Assembly: GCA_023248635.1 (NCBI GenBank) | Contig: JAHFED010000007.1 | Span: 62,001 to 126,000, forward strand | From: Myxococcales bacterium | GTDB lineage: Bacteria > Myxococcota > UBA727 > VGSZ01 | Length of the DNA: 64,000 nucleotides | Direction of reading: 5' to 3' | In this document: positions 1 through 7,476 of the stretch, piece by piece | How the letters are laid out: each line of letters opens with the position of its first letter | How positions within the stretch are numbered: the first letter of the stretch is position 1 | Notes under the pieces: model-generated | Database searches by the model: none | What the model was told of the DNA's origin: nothing | What the model saw: the letters and a program-made list of their open reading frames with translations, nothing else | Position numbers and translations under genes: made by a program

Positions 1-666
1 CAGTCCGTCGAGGAATCCACCAATGAGCGCGACCAGACGATCGGCCAACTTCGCGCTGACGAGCCCGGCCACGCGCTGCACCAATCCAAGCGCCGCGCTG
101 CGAAAGCGGAAGGCGACAACGAAGAAGACGACGGCGCCGCCGAAGACGGCCAGGGCTGTGAGTCCTCCCGCGCGCACAAAGGGCGGCAGGTCGTGGGGGG
201 CCAAGAGCAGGAGGCAGCCGAAGAGGGCCGTGGTCACCAGTCCGTCGATGACGCGCTCGAGGGCCGAGGCTGCCAGGCCAGCCGACGCCGACATGATGTT
301 GAGGCGCGCACACAGGTTGGGGCGCACCAGCTCGCCCAGGCGAAAGGGAAAAAAGAAGACGGCGGCGAAGGCGAAGGCGTTGATGGCGAGGGCTTCGCGC
401 CAACCGGGGGCCGCGCCGGTCAACCCGCGCACCTGCAGCCGCCAGCGTTCGGTGCGCACCAAGATCTGCACGATCATCAGCACGGCGAAGAGAGCGTAGG
501 TCGACCCCGGCACCGCCAGAATCAAGCGTTTGACGTCGTCGAAGGAGACGTCTTTTTGGTTGGCGCCCCCCTGCACGCCGGAAAAGGCGAGCCAGAGGCA
601 GACGACGCCGATGACGATGCTGACGAGCAGCTGCAGCGCGCGCCGCGCGTTCAACGAGAGGCTCAC
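1..666 (-). CDS. Flippase-like integral membrane protein (LPG_synthase_TM/UPF0104), 3' end cut by window edge
   Basis: About 222 codons are visible and no stop is reached before the left edge. The frame begins at a GTG whose GTGA overlaps the stop of the upstream phosphatase gene. Hydrophobic segments lie near residues 10-30, 53-70, 92-110 and beyond. The stretch FRLGELVRPNLCARL, followed by ALERVIDGL, is typical of the lysylphosphatidylglycerol-synthase transmembrane family. Members of that family are multi-spanning membrane proteins, some acting in lipid or lipid-linked sugar flipping. It is the third gene of a run with a glycosyltransferase-like protein and a CpsB-type phosphatase, so a role in envelope polysaccharide or lipid export is an inference. 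The substrate cannot be read from the sequence. Confidence 0.75.
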   Translation of the reverse strand, partial: MSLSLNARRALQLLVSIVIGVVCLWLAFSGVQGGANQKDVSFDDVKRLILAVPGSTYALFAVLMIVQILVRTERWRLQVRGLTGAAPGWREALAINAFAFAAVFFFPFRLGELVRPNLCARLNIMSASAGLAASALERVIDGLVTTALFGCLLLLAPHDLPPFVRAGGLTALAVFGGAVVFFVVAFRFRSAALGLVQRVAGLVSAKLADRLVALIGGFLDGL

Positions 667-1394
667 GGAAACACCTTGGAGGCCGGTTCGTCGTCGAGGA
701 TGGCGCGGGGACTGCCCACGGTCAGCCGCTCGAAGGCCGCGGGCGTGAGGAGCTTCAGCGCCGCCTTGCGCCCGGCGACAATGCACTCGTCGACGTCGCT
801 GCCGCGGTGGCAGTCGCCGGCGAGCACCGCGACCCGACCGCGCTTGAGCAAGCGTTCGGCTGCCTTTTGTTGTTGGCGGTTGTAGGCGCCGGCCAGCGAG
901 CCGAGATTGACCTGCACCAGGTGCCCAGCGTCGATCAAGCGGTCGACGAGGTCGTCGTCGTCGCAGGCGTAGGGGAAGCGCTCGAGGTGGGCGAGCAAGA
1001 TCTTGAAGCCCTTGCGGCGAATGCGGTGCAGCAGCCCGAGCAAATCCGGTGGCGCGCCGAGGTAGGGGCACTCGACCAAGAGCCAGCGGCTCTCGCCATA
1101 GGGAACCACGCGATCGACGAAGCTGTCGTCGCCGAAGACGCGGTCGTCGATGTAGTGCTCCGCTCCCTGCACCACTTCGAGGCCCACCTGATCGGCGACG
1201 GCGTGGGCGCGGCTGAGGTTTTCGACGACGACGCTGCGATCGTTGACCCAGCCGCGGTCGGGGCGGATGTGCGAGGTGCAGGCCAAGGTGGTGACGCCGG
1301 CGTCTTTCAGGGCCTGGGCCAGCTCGAGGGCCTCGCGCCAATCGCGGGGGCCGTCGTCGACGCCGTAGACCAGGTGGCCGTGCAGATCGATCAT
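663..1394 (-). CDS. PHP-domain phosphatase, CpsB/YwqE-like
   Basis: The 243-residue protein starts MIDLHGHLVYGVDDGPRDW, the metal-binding N terminus of bacterial PHP-type protein-tyrosine phosphatases (CpsB, Wzb-like YwqE). Further candidate metal ligands are TSH near residue 41, AEHY near 79, LAHLERFPYA near 135 and GDCHR near 194. Length matches the family (about 240-260). These manganese-dependent enzymes dephosphorylate the bacterial tyrosine kinases that control capsule or exopolysaccharide assembly. No tyrosine kinase is visible in this window. The gene overlaps both neighbours by 4 bp (ATGA upstream, GTGA downstream), so the three are probably co-translated. The family call is firm; the physiological substrate is not. 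Confidence 0.82.
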   Translation of the reverse strand: MIDLHGHLVYGVDDGPRDWREALELAQALKDAGVTTLACTSHIRPDRGWVNDRSVVVENLSRAHAVADQVGLEVVQGAEHYIDDRVFGDDSFVDRVVPYGESRWLLVECPYLGAPPDLLGLLHRIRRKGFKILLAHLERFPYACDDDDLVDRLIDAGHLVQVNLGSLAGAYNRQQQKAAERLLKRGRVAVLAGDCHRGSDVDECIVAGRKAALKLLTPAAFERLTVGSPRAILDDEPASKVFP

Positions 1395-2587
1395 GTCGTC
1401 GGCGGCACGCCAGCAGCGAGCTTGGCTTTCAGCGCAGCGAGGTCGTCTTCGATCTTTTGTGCCGGCGACACCGGGATGGGCTTGCTGGGATCGACGGCAA
1501 AGACCGGCTGCTGCACGGCTTGGGCGCTGGCTTTGGTGGCGTGGGGTCCGATGGGCTCCCAGCGCGACGAGGGCGCGTGGGTGCCGGGCAGGGGATCGAC
1601 GGCGGCGAGGGCCTCGTACAGCGCTTTCTCAGTGGAGAACAAAGCTTCGCCCAAGGCCAGGCCGCGGGCGGCGGTGGCGCCGGGATCGAACAAGCGCCGA
1701 TCGATGGCCGCGGCCAACTGCAGGGTGCCCATGACGTCGTCGACGACGCAGGCATCGCGCAAGGCTGCGGCCAAGGGCGCGTGGGCCCCCGACGACGCCG
1801 GGAGCAGCGCCAGGGGCGTGCGGTAGAGGGCTGCGAGCAGGATCTCGTCCCACGAGGGTGTGGCCACCACCAGATCGGCGACTCCCATCGTCGACGACAG
1901 GGCGTCGGGTCCAGCGACCAGCCAGGCATCGACCAGGTGCCGCTGACACAGCTCGCGCAAGCGTCGCTGCAGGTCAACGTCTGCGGGGGCAGCCAAGACC
2001 AAAGCGGCGTCGTTTGAGCGCAAGGCCAACTGCACCACGCAGCGCTCGAGGTCGGCGCCGGCGGCCGATCCGCTGCGCACATCGACGACGACGACGCGTT
2101 TGCCGGCGAAGCCCCGCTCCACCCGTTCGGCGTCGCTGGCGGGAGGTTGTCCACACAAGCGCGCTGAGACGATGGCGGGGGCGCGGGGCGATTTCTGGGC
2201 GGCCTCGCGCACCGCGGGCAGCAAGCGTTCGCAGGGCACCAGCAGGGCATCGAAGCGCGCGAAAGTGCGCGGCGACGACGTCGGATCGACCACCAGGGCC
2301 ACATGCACGCGGGCCGACGCCGCCTTGGGATCGGGGGGCTGGGTCTGACCATTCAGGTCGGGCAACCAAAGAGCGACGTCGGCGCGGGGGGAACCGTCGG
2401 CGGGAGCCCCTTGCAGCTGCAAGCGCGTGTGCACGCCGAGCCCCGAGAGCGCATCGGCGATGCCTTTGGCGACGACGTCGACGGCGTCGGGGACGCGACC
2501 ATGACTCTGGGGGGCAGCGGTGGAGGCGCTGCGCGAGGCCGAGGCATCGGGCAAGAGCAAACGCAGGCGGGTGACGGGGCGGCTCAC
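1391..2587 (-). CDS. Glycosyltransferase-like protein of unknown specificity
   Basis: The 398-residue product begins with a GTG and overlaps the PHP phosphatase gene by 4 bp. The layout suggests two Rossmann-like halves. The N-terminal half has LLVPCERLLPAVREAAQ, and the C-terminal half has RVVVVDVRSGSAAGADLERC followed by DLVVATPSWDEILLAALY and PLALLPA. That second half resembles the nucleotide-sugar-binding half of GT-B glycosyltransferases, where a similar loop precedes an exposed acidic residue. No diagnostic catalytic motif can be named, so the assignment rests on overall pattern and on its neighbours. The C terminus (residues about 370-398) is rich in Lys, Ala and acidic residues and may form a helix. 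It is first in the leftmost minus-strand operon. Confidence 0.5.
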   Translation of the reverse strand: MSRPVTRLRLLLPDASASRSASTAAPQSHGRVPDAVDVVAKGIADALSGLGVHTRLQLQGAPADGSPRADVALWLPDLNGQTQPPDPKAASARVHVALVVDPTSSPRTFARFDALLVPCERLLPAVREAAQKSPRAPAIVSARLCGQPPASDAERVERGFAGKRVVVVDVRSGSAAGADLERCVVQLALRSNDAALVLAAPADVDLQRRLRELCQRHLVDAWLVAGPDALSSTMGVADLVVATPSWDEILLAALYRTPLALLPASSGAHAPLAAALRDACVVDDVMGTLQLAAAIDRRLFDPGATAARGLALGEALFSTEKALYEALAAVDPLPGTHAPSSRWEPIGPHATKASAQAVQQPVFAVDPSKPIPVSPAQKIEDDLAALKAKLAAGVPPTT

Positions 2588-2745
2588 GACGCCGGATGTA
2601 GCCGAGTGGCCTCGGTTCGGCGAGGCCAGCGCGCCTTGCCTCGGGTCGCGGGCCTGTCACGGGCCGCTTCCGCGGCGGAGACGCGACCTGAGGCAACCAC
2701 CGGCCCAGTTGTCGGCGACGAAGGGGCGCGGCACAATGTGGAGCC

Positions 2746-2997
2746 ATGAAGCTGGTCACCATCTACACCACCGCCGTTTGCCCCTTTTGCGTGCGCGCCA
2801 AGCAGGTCTTGAAGACCAACGGCGTCGACTTCAGCGAGGTCGACGTCAGCGAAGACGACGCCCGCCGCAAGTGGCTCTTGGAGCAGACGGGCAAGCGCAC
2901 CGTCCCCCAGATCTTCTTCGGCGAGCGTCCGATCGGGGGCTGCACCGATCTGGAGGCCCTGGTGAAAAAAGGCGAGCTGCAAACCCTGCTCTCCTGA
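2746..2997 (+). CDS. grxC: Glutaredoxin (GrxC type)
   Basis: The 83-residue protein is a minimal dithiol glutaredoxin. The active site CPFC lies at residues 12-15 within the beta-alpha fold IYTTAVCPFCVRAKQVL. The cis-proline segment TVPQIFF follows at about 55-61, and the GSH-binding GGCTDLEAL at about 65-73. The family reduces disulfides and glutathionylated proteins in the cytoplasm using glutathione. An ATG preceded by GGAG fixes the start. It is transcribed divergently from the glycosyltransferase-like gene across a 158-bp gap and lies 24 bp upstream of a small unknown gene, so it may lead a short operon. Confidence 0.93.
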   Translation: MKLVTIYTTAVCPFCVRAKQVLKTNGVDFSEVDVSEDDARRKWLLEQTGKRTVPQIFFGERPIGGCTDLEALVKKGELQTLLS

Positions 2998-3021
2998 TCG
3001 TCGAGTTGCGGCGAGGTTCAC

Positions 3022-3414
3022 ATGGGCATTGGCATCCAGCTCAGGTTCCGGCCCGGGGCTGTCCCGCGCTTCGATGTGCAGACCGACGATCTGTTCCCGC
3101 TGCTGATCCCCGATCCCCAAGGCGAGCTGGGGCAACTGGCCCAGAAGCTCGGTCTCCCAGCCAAGGCCTTCGACGTCGTCGGCGCCGCCCCCTTCGCGGT
3201 GCGCTGGCTCGAGCTGGCTGCGGTGAAGCCGCCTTTTGCCCAACTGTCCGCCGCCCTCGCCGCTCGTCCCGAGCTCCTCGCTGGCGTGAAGCCGCACTTC
3301 CTCGCTGCGGGCGATGTGGAGTTCTTGCCAGGGCTGCTCGCGCGCCTCTTGGCAGCGATGGAGGCGGCTCAGCGGCAGGGAGCAACCGAGGTCGCCTTCG
3401 TCGCCAGTGACTGA
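3022..3414 (+). CDS. Hypothetical 130-residue protein
   Basis: I do not recognise this family. The protein is soluble and Ala/Leu rich, with no signal peptide, cysteine pair or membrane segment. It begins with a beta-like segment (GIQLRFRPGAVPRFDV). Two helical stretches follow, around 62-90 and 100-122. The start ATG is preceded by GCGAGG. It lies 24 bp after the glutaredoxin stop and about 48 bp before the diiron-oxidase-like gene. Codon use matches the neighbours, which supports a real gene. Its position suggests co-expression with those two, but no function is proposed. Confidence 0.6.
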   Translation: MGIGIQLRFRPGAVPRFDVQTDDLFPLLIPDPQGELGQLAQKLGLPAKAFDVVGAAPFAVRWLELAAVKPPFAQLSAALAARPELLAGVKPHFLAAGDVEFLPGLLARLLAAMEAAQRQGATEVAFVASD

Positions 3415-3462
3415 GACGTCTCGCCATTGCCACCACCCGCGCCTTCGACCGACGCTGTCGCC

Positions 3463-4185
3463 ATGACCGTCGACGAATTTCGGGAAGCACTGCTCCAGGT
3501 GATGGAGCAGAAGAAGCACTGGTCCCAACACCACTTCGGCCATGGCCTGGTGCCGCGCGAACTCTTCCACATCCACCTCGAGCAAGAGTACGCGGTCTTT
3601 GTGCGCGACTTTCCAATCTTGGTGGGACGCGCCTACGTGCAATGCCCCGTCGTCGACGTCCGCAAAGATCTCGCCGCCAACCTCTTTGAAGAAGAGACGG
3701 GTCTGTTGGCGGCCAAGCGTCCCCACCCCGAGCTCTTCTTGGAGATCCCCCGCGGCTTCGGCTTCGATCTGCAGCGCTTCGACGACGTCGAGCTCCTGGC
3801 CGGCAGCCGGCGCTACCGGGATATTCTCGATCGCTGCACCCAAGGCGCCGGTTGGGAGATCGCCGCGGCCGTGACGACGATCTTCATCGAAGGCACGTCC
3901 TGGGAACGGGGCGAGCTCGATCCCGCTTTCCCCCGGCGGCCGGTGCCACCGCTCGAGCAACACCCCCTGCGCGTGCACTACGGGCTGCCCCTGTGGGCCC
4001 TGGCCCTGCCGGCGGTGCACCGCGACGTCGAGGGCGGCCATCGCACGGCGGCCTGGCGCGCGGTCCTCGAGCACGTGCAGCCCGCCGTGCGCCCCCGCGT
4101 CGTGCAAGCAATGCAGCGCTGCCTCGAGGGGTGGCGGGCCTACAAAGACGACGTCGCCCTCGCCTGCGGTCTCAACCCGCCTTGA
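3463..4185 (+). CDS. Heme-oxygenase-like diiron oxidase (HDO / iron-containing redox enzyme family)
   Basis: The 240-residue helical protein fits the PqqC/TENA-like fold used by the 'iron-containing redox enzyme' family (CADD, UndA and relatives). Candidate metal ligands appear in family order: a Glu in the EEE run at 76-78, His88 in HPELF, Glu143 in IFIEG, and the triad His186-x3-Glu190-x2-His193 in HRDVEGGH. Known members use a diiron centre and O2 for unusual oxidations or C-C cleavage; the substrate here is unknown. An upstream TTG at 3427 would add 12 residues, but the ATG at 3463 gives the more natural N terminus. It follows the glutaredoxin and the 130-residue unknown on the same strand. 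Confidence 0.72.
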   Translation: MTVDEFREALLQVMEQKKHWSQHHFGHGLVPRELFHIHLEQEYAVFVRDFPILVGRAYVQCPVVDVRKDLAANLFEEETGLLAAKRPHPELFLEIPRGFGFDLQRFDDVELLAGSRRYRDILDRCTQGAGWEIAAAVTTIFIEGTSWERGELDPAFPRRPVPPLEQHPLRVHYGLPLWALALPAVHRDVEGGHRTAAWRAVLEHVQPAVRPRVVQAMQRCLEGWRAYKDDVALACGLNPP

Positions 4186-4233
4186 TCAGTCGCGCAGGGT
4201 GGCTTCGACCCCGAAGCGACCAGGAGATCGAGC

Positions 4234-5337
4234 TCAACGAAAGAGGAACTTCATTGGATCTTCGCGCAGGGCTTTGAGCACGGCCTTGAGGTCTTTGGCG
4301 ACGTCTTCGTCGTGGAAGAGCTTGCCAGCTGCTCCCTCTTGGTTTTCGATCTTGCCCAAGAGGCGCTCGGCGCGGCGGGCGGCGGCGTCCAACGACGTCA
4401 GCGTCGACGAGAGCTGTGCGGTCACCTTGGTCTGCAGCAGGGGATCGGTGGCCGGACCTTTCTCGAGGGCGCGCAGCAGGATCTCGGTGTGCTGCAAGGT
4501 CGAGCGAGCCTCGGCGACGAAGGTCTGCAGTTCGGCCTGCAGCAGTCCGTCTTCGAGACGAGCGGTGCGATCGAGCACAGGCGGCAGGCCCTCGAGGGTG
4601 CTCTTGAGGGCGCGGCCGTCGCCGACGCCGACGGCGGCACCCTTCACCAGCTGGCGCAGATCGTCGATGAGGGCGGTGGCGTCTTTGAGACCGTCCTTGA
4701 GCTGCTGCTGTTGGTCTTCGTTTTTCAAGACGGCATCGAGGGCCTCGATCAGGCTCGCCGTCGTCGCCATCAGGCGCTTGGCTTCGGGCGAGCTTGGCAG
4801 GAGCTCGTCGGCGCGCTCGAGCAAAGCCGACGCGCGGGGCAAGAGGAGATCGGCGCGGGCCAGGGTGACGCCGTCGACGCGGGCCCCGTCGGCCAGGGGT
4901 GAGCCTGGCGCGGGATCGATGTCCAAATAGTGCTCACCGAGCACGCCGAGGGTGGTCACGTAAAAGCGCGTGCCGCTGGTCAAAAGATGGGCGACGTCTT
5001 GCTCGACGCGGGCCCGCACCCGCACCATGGCCGCGGGGCCCGCCACCCGATCGCGGCCCGCGAGCAGCACCACATCGTCGACGACGCCGACGACGACGCC
5101 GGCCACCCGCACCGAAGCCCCGGGCTTGATGGGACCGCAGAAGGCGAAGTCGACGTCGACGCGGGGTCCTTGCAACACGCGGATGGGTCCGGTGAAGAGC
5201 AGCACCGCCACAAAGACCAGCACCGAGCAGACGACGACGACGCCGACGCGCACGGCGCGCTTTCGATCCAGGGATTCCTGGGCCAGGGGCTGCAAGAGCA
5301 GGGGCGTGGGGATCGGGGGCGGACTGGGTTCGTTCAC
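4234..5337 (-). CDS. MCE (MlaD-like) substrate-binding protein
   Basis: The 367-residue protein has a short cytoplasmic N terminus, a single membrane segment at about residues 28-50 and one MCE domain (about 55-155). The domain contains VDFAFCGPIKPGASVRVAGV and FYVTTLGVLGEHYLDIDP, the family's hallmark strands. A long helical C-terminal region (about 170-340) with heptad-like Leu spacing follows, as in Mce/PqiB/YebT-type proteins that form needle or tunnel structures. MCE proteins hold lipids between the inner and outer membranes. It is the last gene of the ubiB-ATPase-permease-permease-ATPase-mlaD run and starts with a GTG overlapping the preceding ATPase stop. The single MCE domain implies a hexamer shared by both permease/ATPase pairs. 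Confidence 0.88.
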   Translation of the reverse strand: MNEPSPPPIPTPLLLQPLAQESLDRKRAVRVGVVVVCSVLVFVAVLLFTGPIRVLQGPRVDVDFAFCGPIKPGASVRVAGVVVGVVDDVVLLAGRDRVAGPAAMVRVRARVEQDVAHLLTSGTRFYVTTLGVLGEHYLDIDPAPGSPLADGARVDGVTLARADLLLPRASALLERADELLPSSPEAKRLMATTASLIEALDAVLKNEDQQQQLKDGLKDATALIDDLRQLVKGAAVGVGDGRALKSTLEGLPPVLDRTARLEDGLLQAELQTFVAEARSTLQHTEILLRALEKGPATDPLLQTKVTAQLSSTLTSLDAAARRAERLLGKIENQEGAAGKLFHDEDVAKDLKAVLKALREDPMKFLFR

Positions 5338-5981
5338 GCTCGAGCCTCGTTTGCTGCTGCGGCGGACAGACGGCCGGCTTGAACGACGACGACGTTGCTC
5401 TTGGGCATCTGCAGCATGCGGCCCACGGTGCGGGGGTGGTGGGTAATCACGATCAACGCGCGCGCGGAATCGACCACCGAGCAGAGGGCTTCGTCGACGT
5501 CGGCGGCGGCTTGGGGATCGAGGCCGGTGGTGGGCTCGTCGACGATGAGCACCCCGGGGCGCAGCAGCAGCGCGCGGGCGAGGGCCACGCGACGGGCCTG
5601 TGAGGGCGACAATTGGTGCGGCAGGAGGTGGGCGACGTCGTCGACACCGAGCTGCTCCAACCAGGCTCGGGGATCGTCCATCGACGTGCCGCTGTTCTTG
5701 GTCTGGAAGCGCGCGGGCAAGAGCACATTGTGCAGCACGTCGAGGTCGTCGAGCAGGGCGGGATCCTGGTGCACGAACACCAGGGGTGGTGCCGAGATCC
5801 GCACTTCGCCCGCGCTGCGCAGCAGGAGGCCGGCGGCGGCCTTCATCAACACGCTCTTGCCGGCACCCGAGCGGCCGACGACCAGGGTGACGCTGCCGCG
5901 TGCGAAGGACAACGAAACGTCATCGACGACGACGCGGCCGCCCAAGTGCACGGTCAAATGCTCGATGGACAGGGCGCTCAT
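5334..5981 (-). CDS. MCE transporter ATPase 1 (MlaF-like, degenerate signature motif)
   Basis: The 215-residue ABC ATPase has Walker A GRSGAGKS at 36-43, Q-loop Gln72 (VFVHQDP), Walker B with catalytic Glu (VDEPTTGLDP at 147-156) and switch His181. All residues needed for ATP hydrolysis on its own face are therefore present. The signature motif, however, reads LSPSQ at 124-128 instead of LSGGQ. The gene overlaps the upstream permease (ATGA) and the downstream MlaD gene (GTGA) by 4 bp. MlaF-type ATPases drive lipid movement by MCE transporters on the cytoplasmic face of the inner membrane. Together with the second ATPase at 7473-8156 it would make one intact and one degenerate ATP site. Confidence 0.88.
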   Translation of the reverse strand: MSALSIEHLTVHLGGRVVVDDVSLSFARGSVTLVVGRSGAGKSVLMKAAAGLLLRSAGEVRISAPPLVFVHQDPALLDDLDVLHNVLLPARFQTKNSGTSMDDPRAWLEQLGVDDVAHLLPHQLSPSQARRVALARALLLRPGVLIVDEPTTGLDPQAAADVDEALCSVVDSARALIVITHHPRTVGRMLQMPKSNVVVVQAGRLSAAAANEARA

Positions 5982-6697
5982 GCCAGGAACCAGGCGACGT
6001 CGATGACGAGGTTGACCAAAAGGCAGAGCAAGGTGGCCCGCACCACGGCGTCGGCGGTGGCGCGGCCGACGTCGCCAGGATCGCCCGTGGCAGTGTTGAG
6101 GTTCAAGACGCTGGCGCGTCCTGAAAAGGCGGCGGAGACCGAGCCCGCAAAGATGCACAGGCCAAAGACCAGACCCTTGGCAGTCAAGAGGCCGAGCAAC
6201 GACGGCGTCACCACCTCGGGGTGGAAGAAGGTGAAGGGGTTGATGTTGGATCGCAGCAGCATCACCGCGATGCCTCCCAGCTCCCAGACGACGATGGCGA
6301 TGGTGCAAAGGACCAGAGTTCCCAGCGGGAGGGCGAGCGCCATGGGCACCACCCGCCGCTGCCAGGGTCTGGTTTGGTAGAGGATTTGGGCATCCCAGGT
6401 GCCGTCGGCGATCAACGATGAGAGCTCGGCCGAAAAGCCAGCGCCCACGCGCTGGGCCAAGACGATGGCGGTCACCAGCGGACAGAACTCCTGCACGCCC
6501 AGCACGGGATATTCGAGGCCGATGAAGCTCTGATCTCCCAGCAGGCGCATGGCTTGGCGTCCGGCTTGATCGGCCATGGCCGCTCCCACCATCGACGACG
6601 CCGCACACACCAGCAGCAAAGAACCCCAGACGACGTCGTCCAGCCGACGTAATACATCACGACCTTCTGGTGCGATGAAGGAATATGAAGAGATCAT
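5978..6697 (-). CDS. MCE transporter permease 1 (MlaE-like, divergent coupling loop)
   Basis: The 239-residue integral membrane protein has the MlaE core RVGAGFSAELSS and a C-terminal GLLTAKGLVFGLCIFAG followed by VGRATADAVVRA, both typical of the family. The coupling segment that usually reads EQ.DAL.V.G.DP is instead DGTWDAQILYQTRP, so its contact with the ATPase is unusual. About five hydrophobic segments are present. The start ATG overlaps the upstream permease stop (ATGA), and the 3' end overlaps ATPase 1. Bases around the start (about 6640-6700) are less GC-rich than the flanks. It probably pairs with permease 2 as a heterodimer, as YrbEA/YrbEB do in actinobacterial MCE systems. Confidence 0.85.
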   Translation of the reverse strand: MISSYSFIAPEGRDVLRRLDDVVWGSLLLVCAASSMVGAAMADQAGRQAMRLLGDQSFIGLEYPVLGVQEFCPLVTAIVLAQRVGAGFSAELSSLIADGTWDAQILYQTRPWQRRVVPMALALPLGTLVLCTIAIVVWELGGIAVMLLRSNINPFTFFHPEVVTPSLLGLLTAKGLVFGLCIFAGSVSAAFSGRASVLNLNTATGDPGDVGRATADAVVRATLLCLLVNLVIDVAWFLA

Positions 6698-7476
6698 CCC
6701 GTCCCCCCGAGCAGAGAGAGGGCGAGATTGACCGTCACGACGCCGACCAGGGAGAGCACGCTGCCGCGGTAGACGGCGTCGCCGACAGCGTTGGCGCTGC
6801 TCCTTGGGGTCGTGGCAGCGGTGATAGTTGGCTGCGCTTGCCAAAGGCTGAGCCCGGCGTGGGTGGTGCACAGCCCGATGATCAAGCCAAAGAGGGCCAG
6901 GCGCAGCAGGCCTTCGACGACGACGACGCTGCCCAGGTAGCTGTGCACGGACCACAGGCTGACTGCCAGGTTCTGATCGCCGAGCACGCGGGCAAAGCCA
7001 AAGCCCACCGCAAGGATCGAGATCGCGGCCAAGGGATAGAGCAGCACGGTGACGACGACGACGGCGCCGACGCGGGGGGCGGTGACCGCGGCGTGGGGGT
7101 CGAGGCCGAGTGCGCAGAGGGCATCAAGTCGCTCGCGCACCGCCAGCGTCGCCACCTGGGCGCTGTTCTTGGTGCCGACGCGAGCAGCGATGGCGAAGGC
7201 CAAGAGCAAGGGACCGACGTCGCGAAAGGCCGACAAGGCCGCGGCCCAGCCAAAGACCTCGGTGGCGTTGTAGCGGGTGAGGTAGCCGAGCCCTTGCAGG
7301 CCGACGATGCCGCCGATGACGACGGAGCCAAAGGCCACGGTGGGGGCGGCGTCGCGCAGCCCGACATCGACCAGGCGCAGCGTTTCGTCGGCATCGCAGC
7401 GGCCGCGCAACAGCACGCGCAGCACCACCAGCAGGCGCAGCAGCAGAGCGCCCGTGCCCGTGAAGATGGCGCTCAC
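6694..7476 (-). CDS. MCE transporter permease 2 (MlaE-like, canonical coupling loop)
   Basis: The 260-residue protein is a second, clearly different MlaE-family permease. It keeps the coupling loop ERLDALCALGLDP (the family EQ-loop) after ARVGTKNSAQVATLAV. Hydrophobic segments follow, including GAVVVVTVLLYPLAAISILA and FGLIIGLCTTHAGL. The start is a GTG inside a GTGA overlap with ATPase 2, and the 3' end overlaps permease 1. Identity to permease 1 is low by eye, so this is an old duplication or a built-in heterodimer rather than a recent copy. With ATPase 2 it forms the upstream half of the transporter block. Confidence 0.86.
   Translation of the reverse strand: MSAIFTGTGALLLRLLVVLRVLLRGRCDADETLRLVDVGLRDAAPTVAFGSVVIGGIVGLQGLGYLTRYNATEVFGWAAALSAFRDVGPLLLAFAIAARVGTKNSAQVATLAVRERLDALCALGLDPHAAVTAPRVGAVVVVTVLLYPLAAISILAVGFGFARVLGDQNLAVSLWSVHSYLGSVVVVEGLLRLALFGLIIGLCTTHAGLSLWQAQPTITAATTPRSSANAVGDAVYRGSVLSLVGVVTVNLALSLLGGTG

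Noticed and set aside
23-885. Plus-strand open frames at the left edge
   Set aside because: They are shadows of the flippase-like and PHP phosphatase genes, with Arg/Ala/Gly-biased composition.
2588-2640. TAGCCGAGTGG-like start of a tRNA
   Set aside because: No matching acceptor stem, anticodon arm or GTTCGAATC T-arm can be folded.
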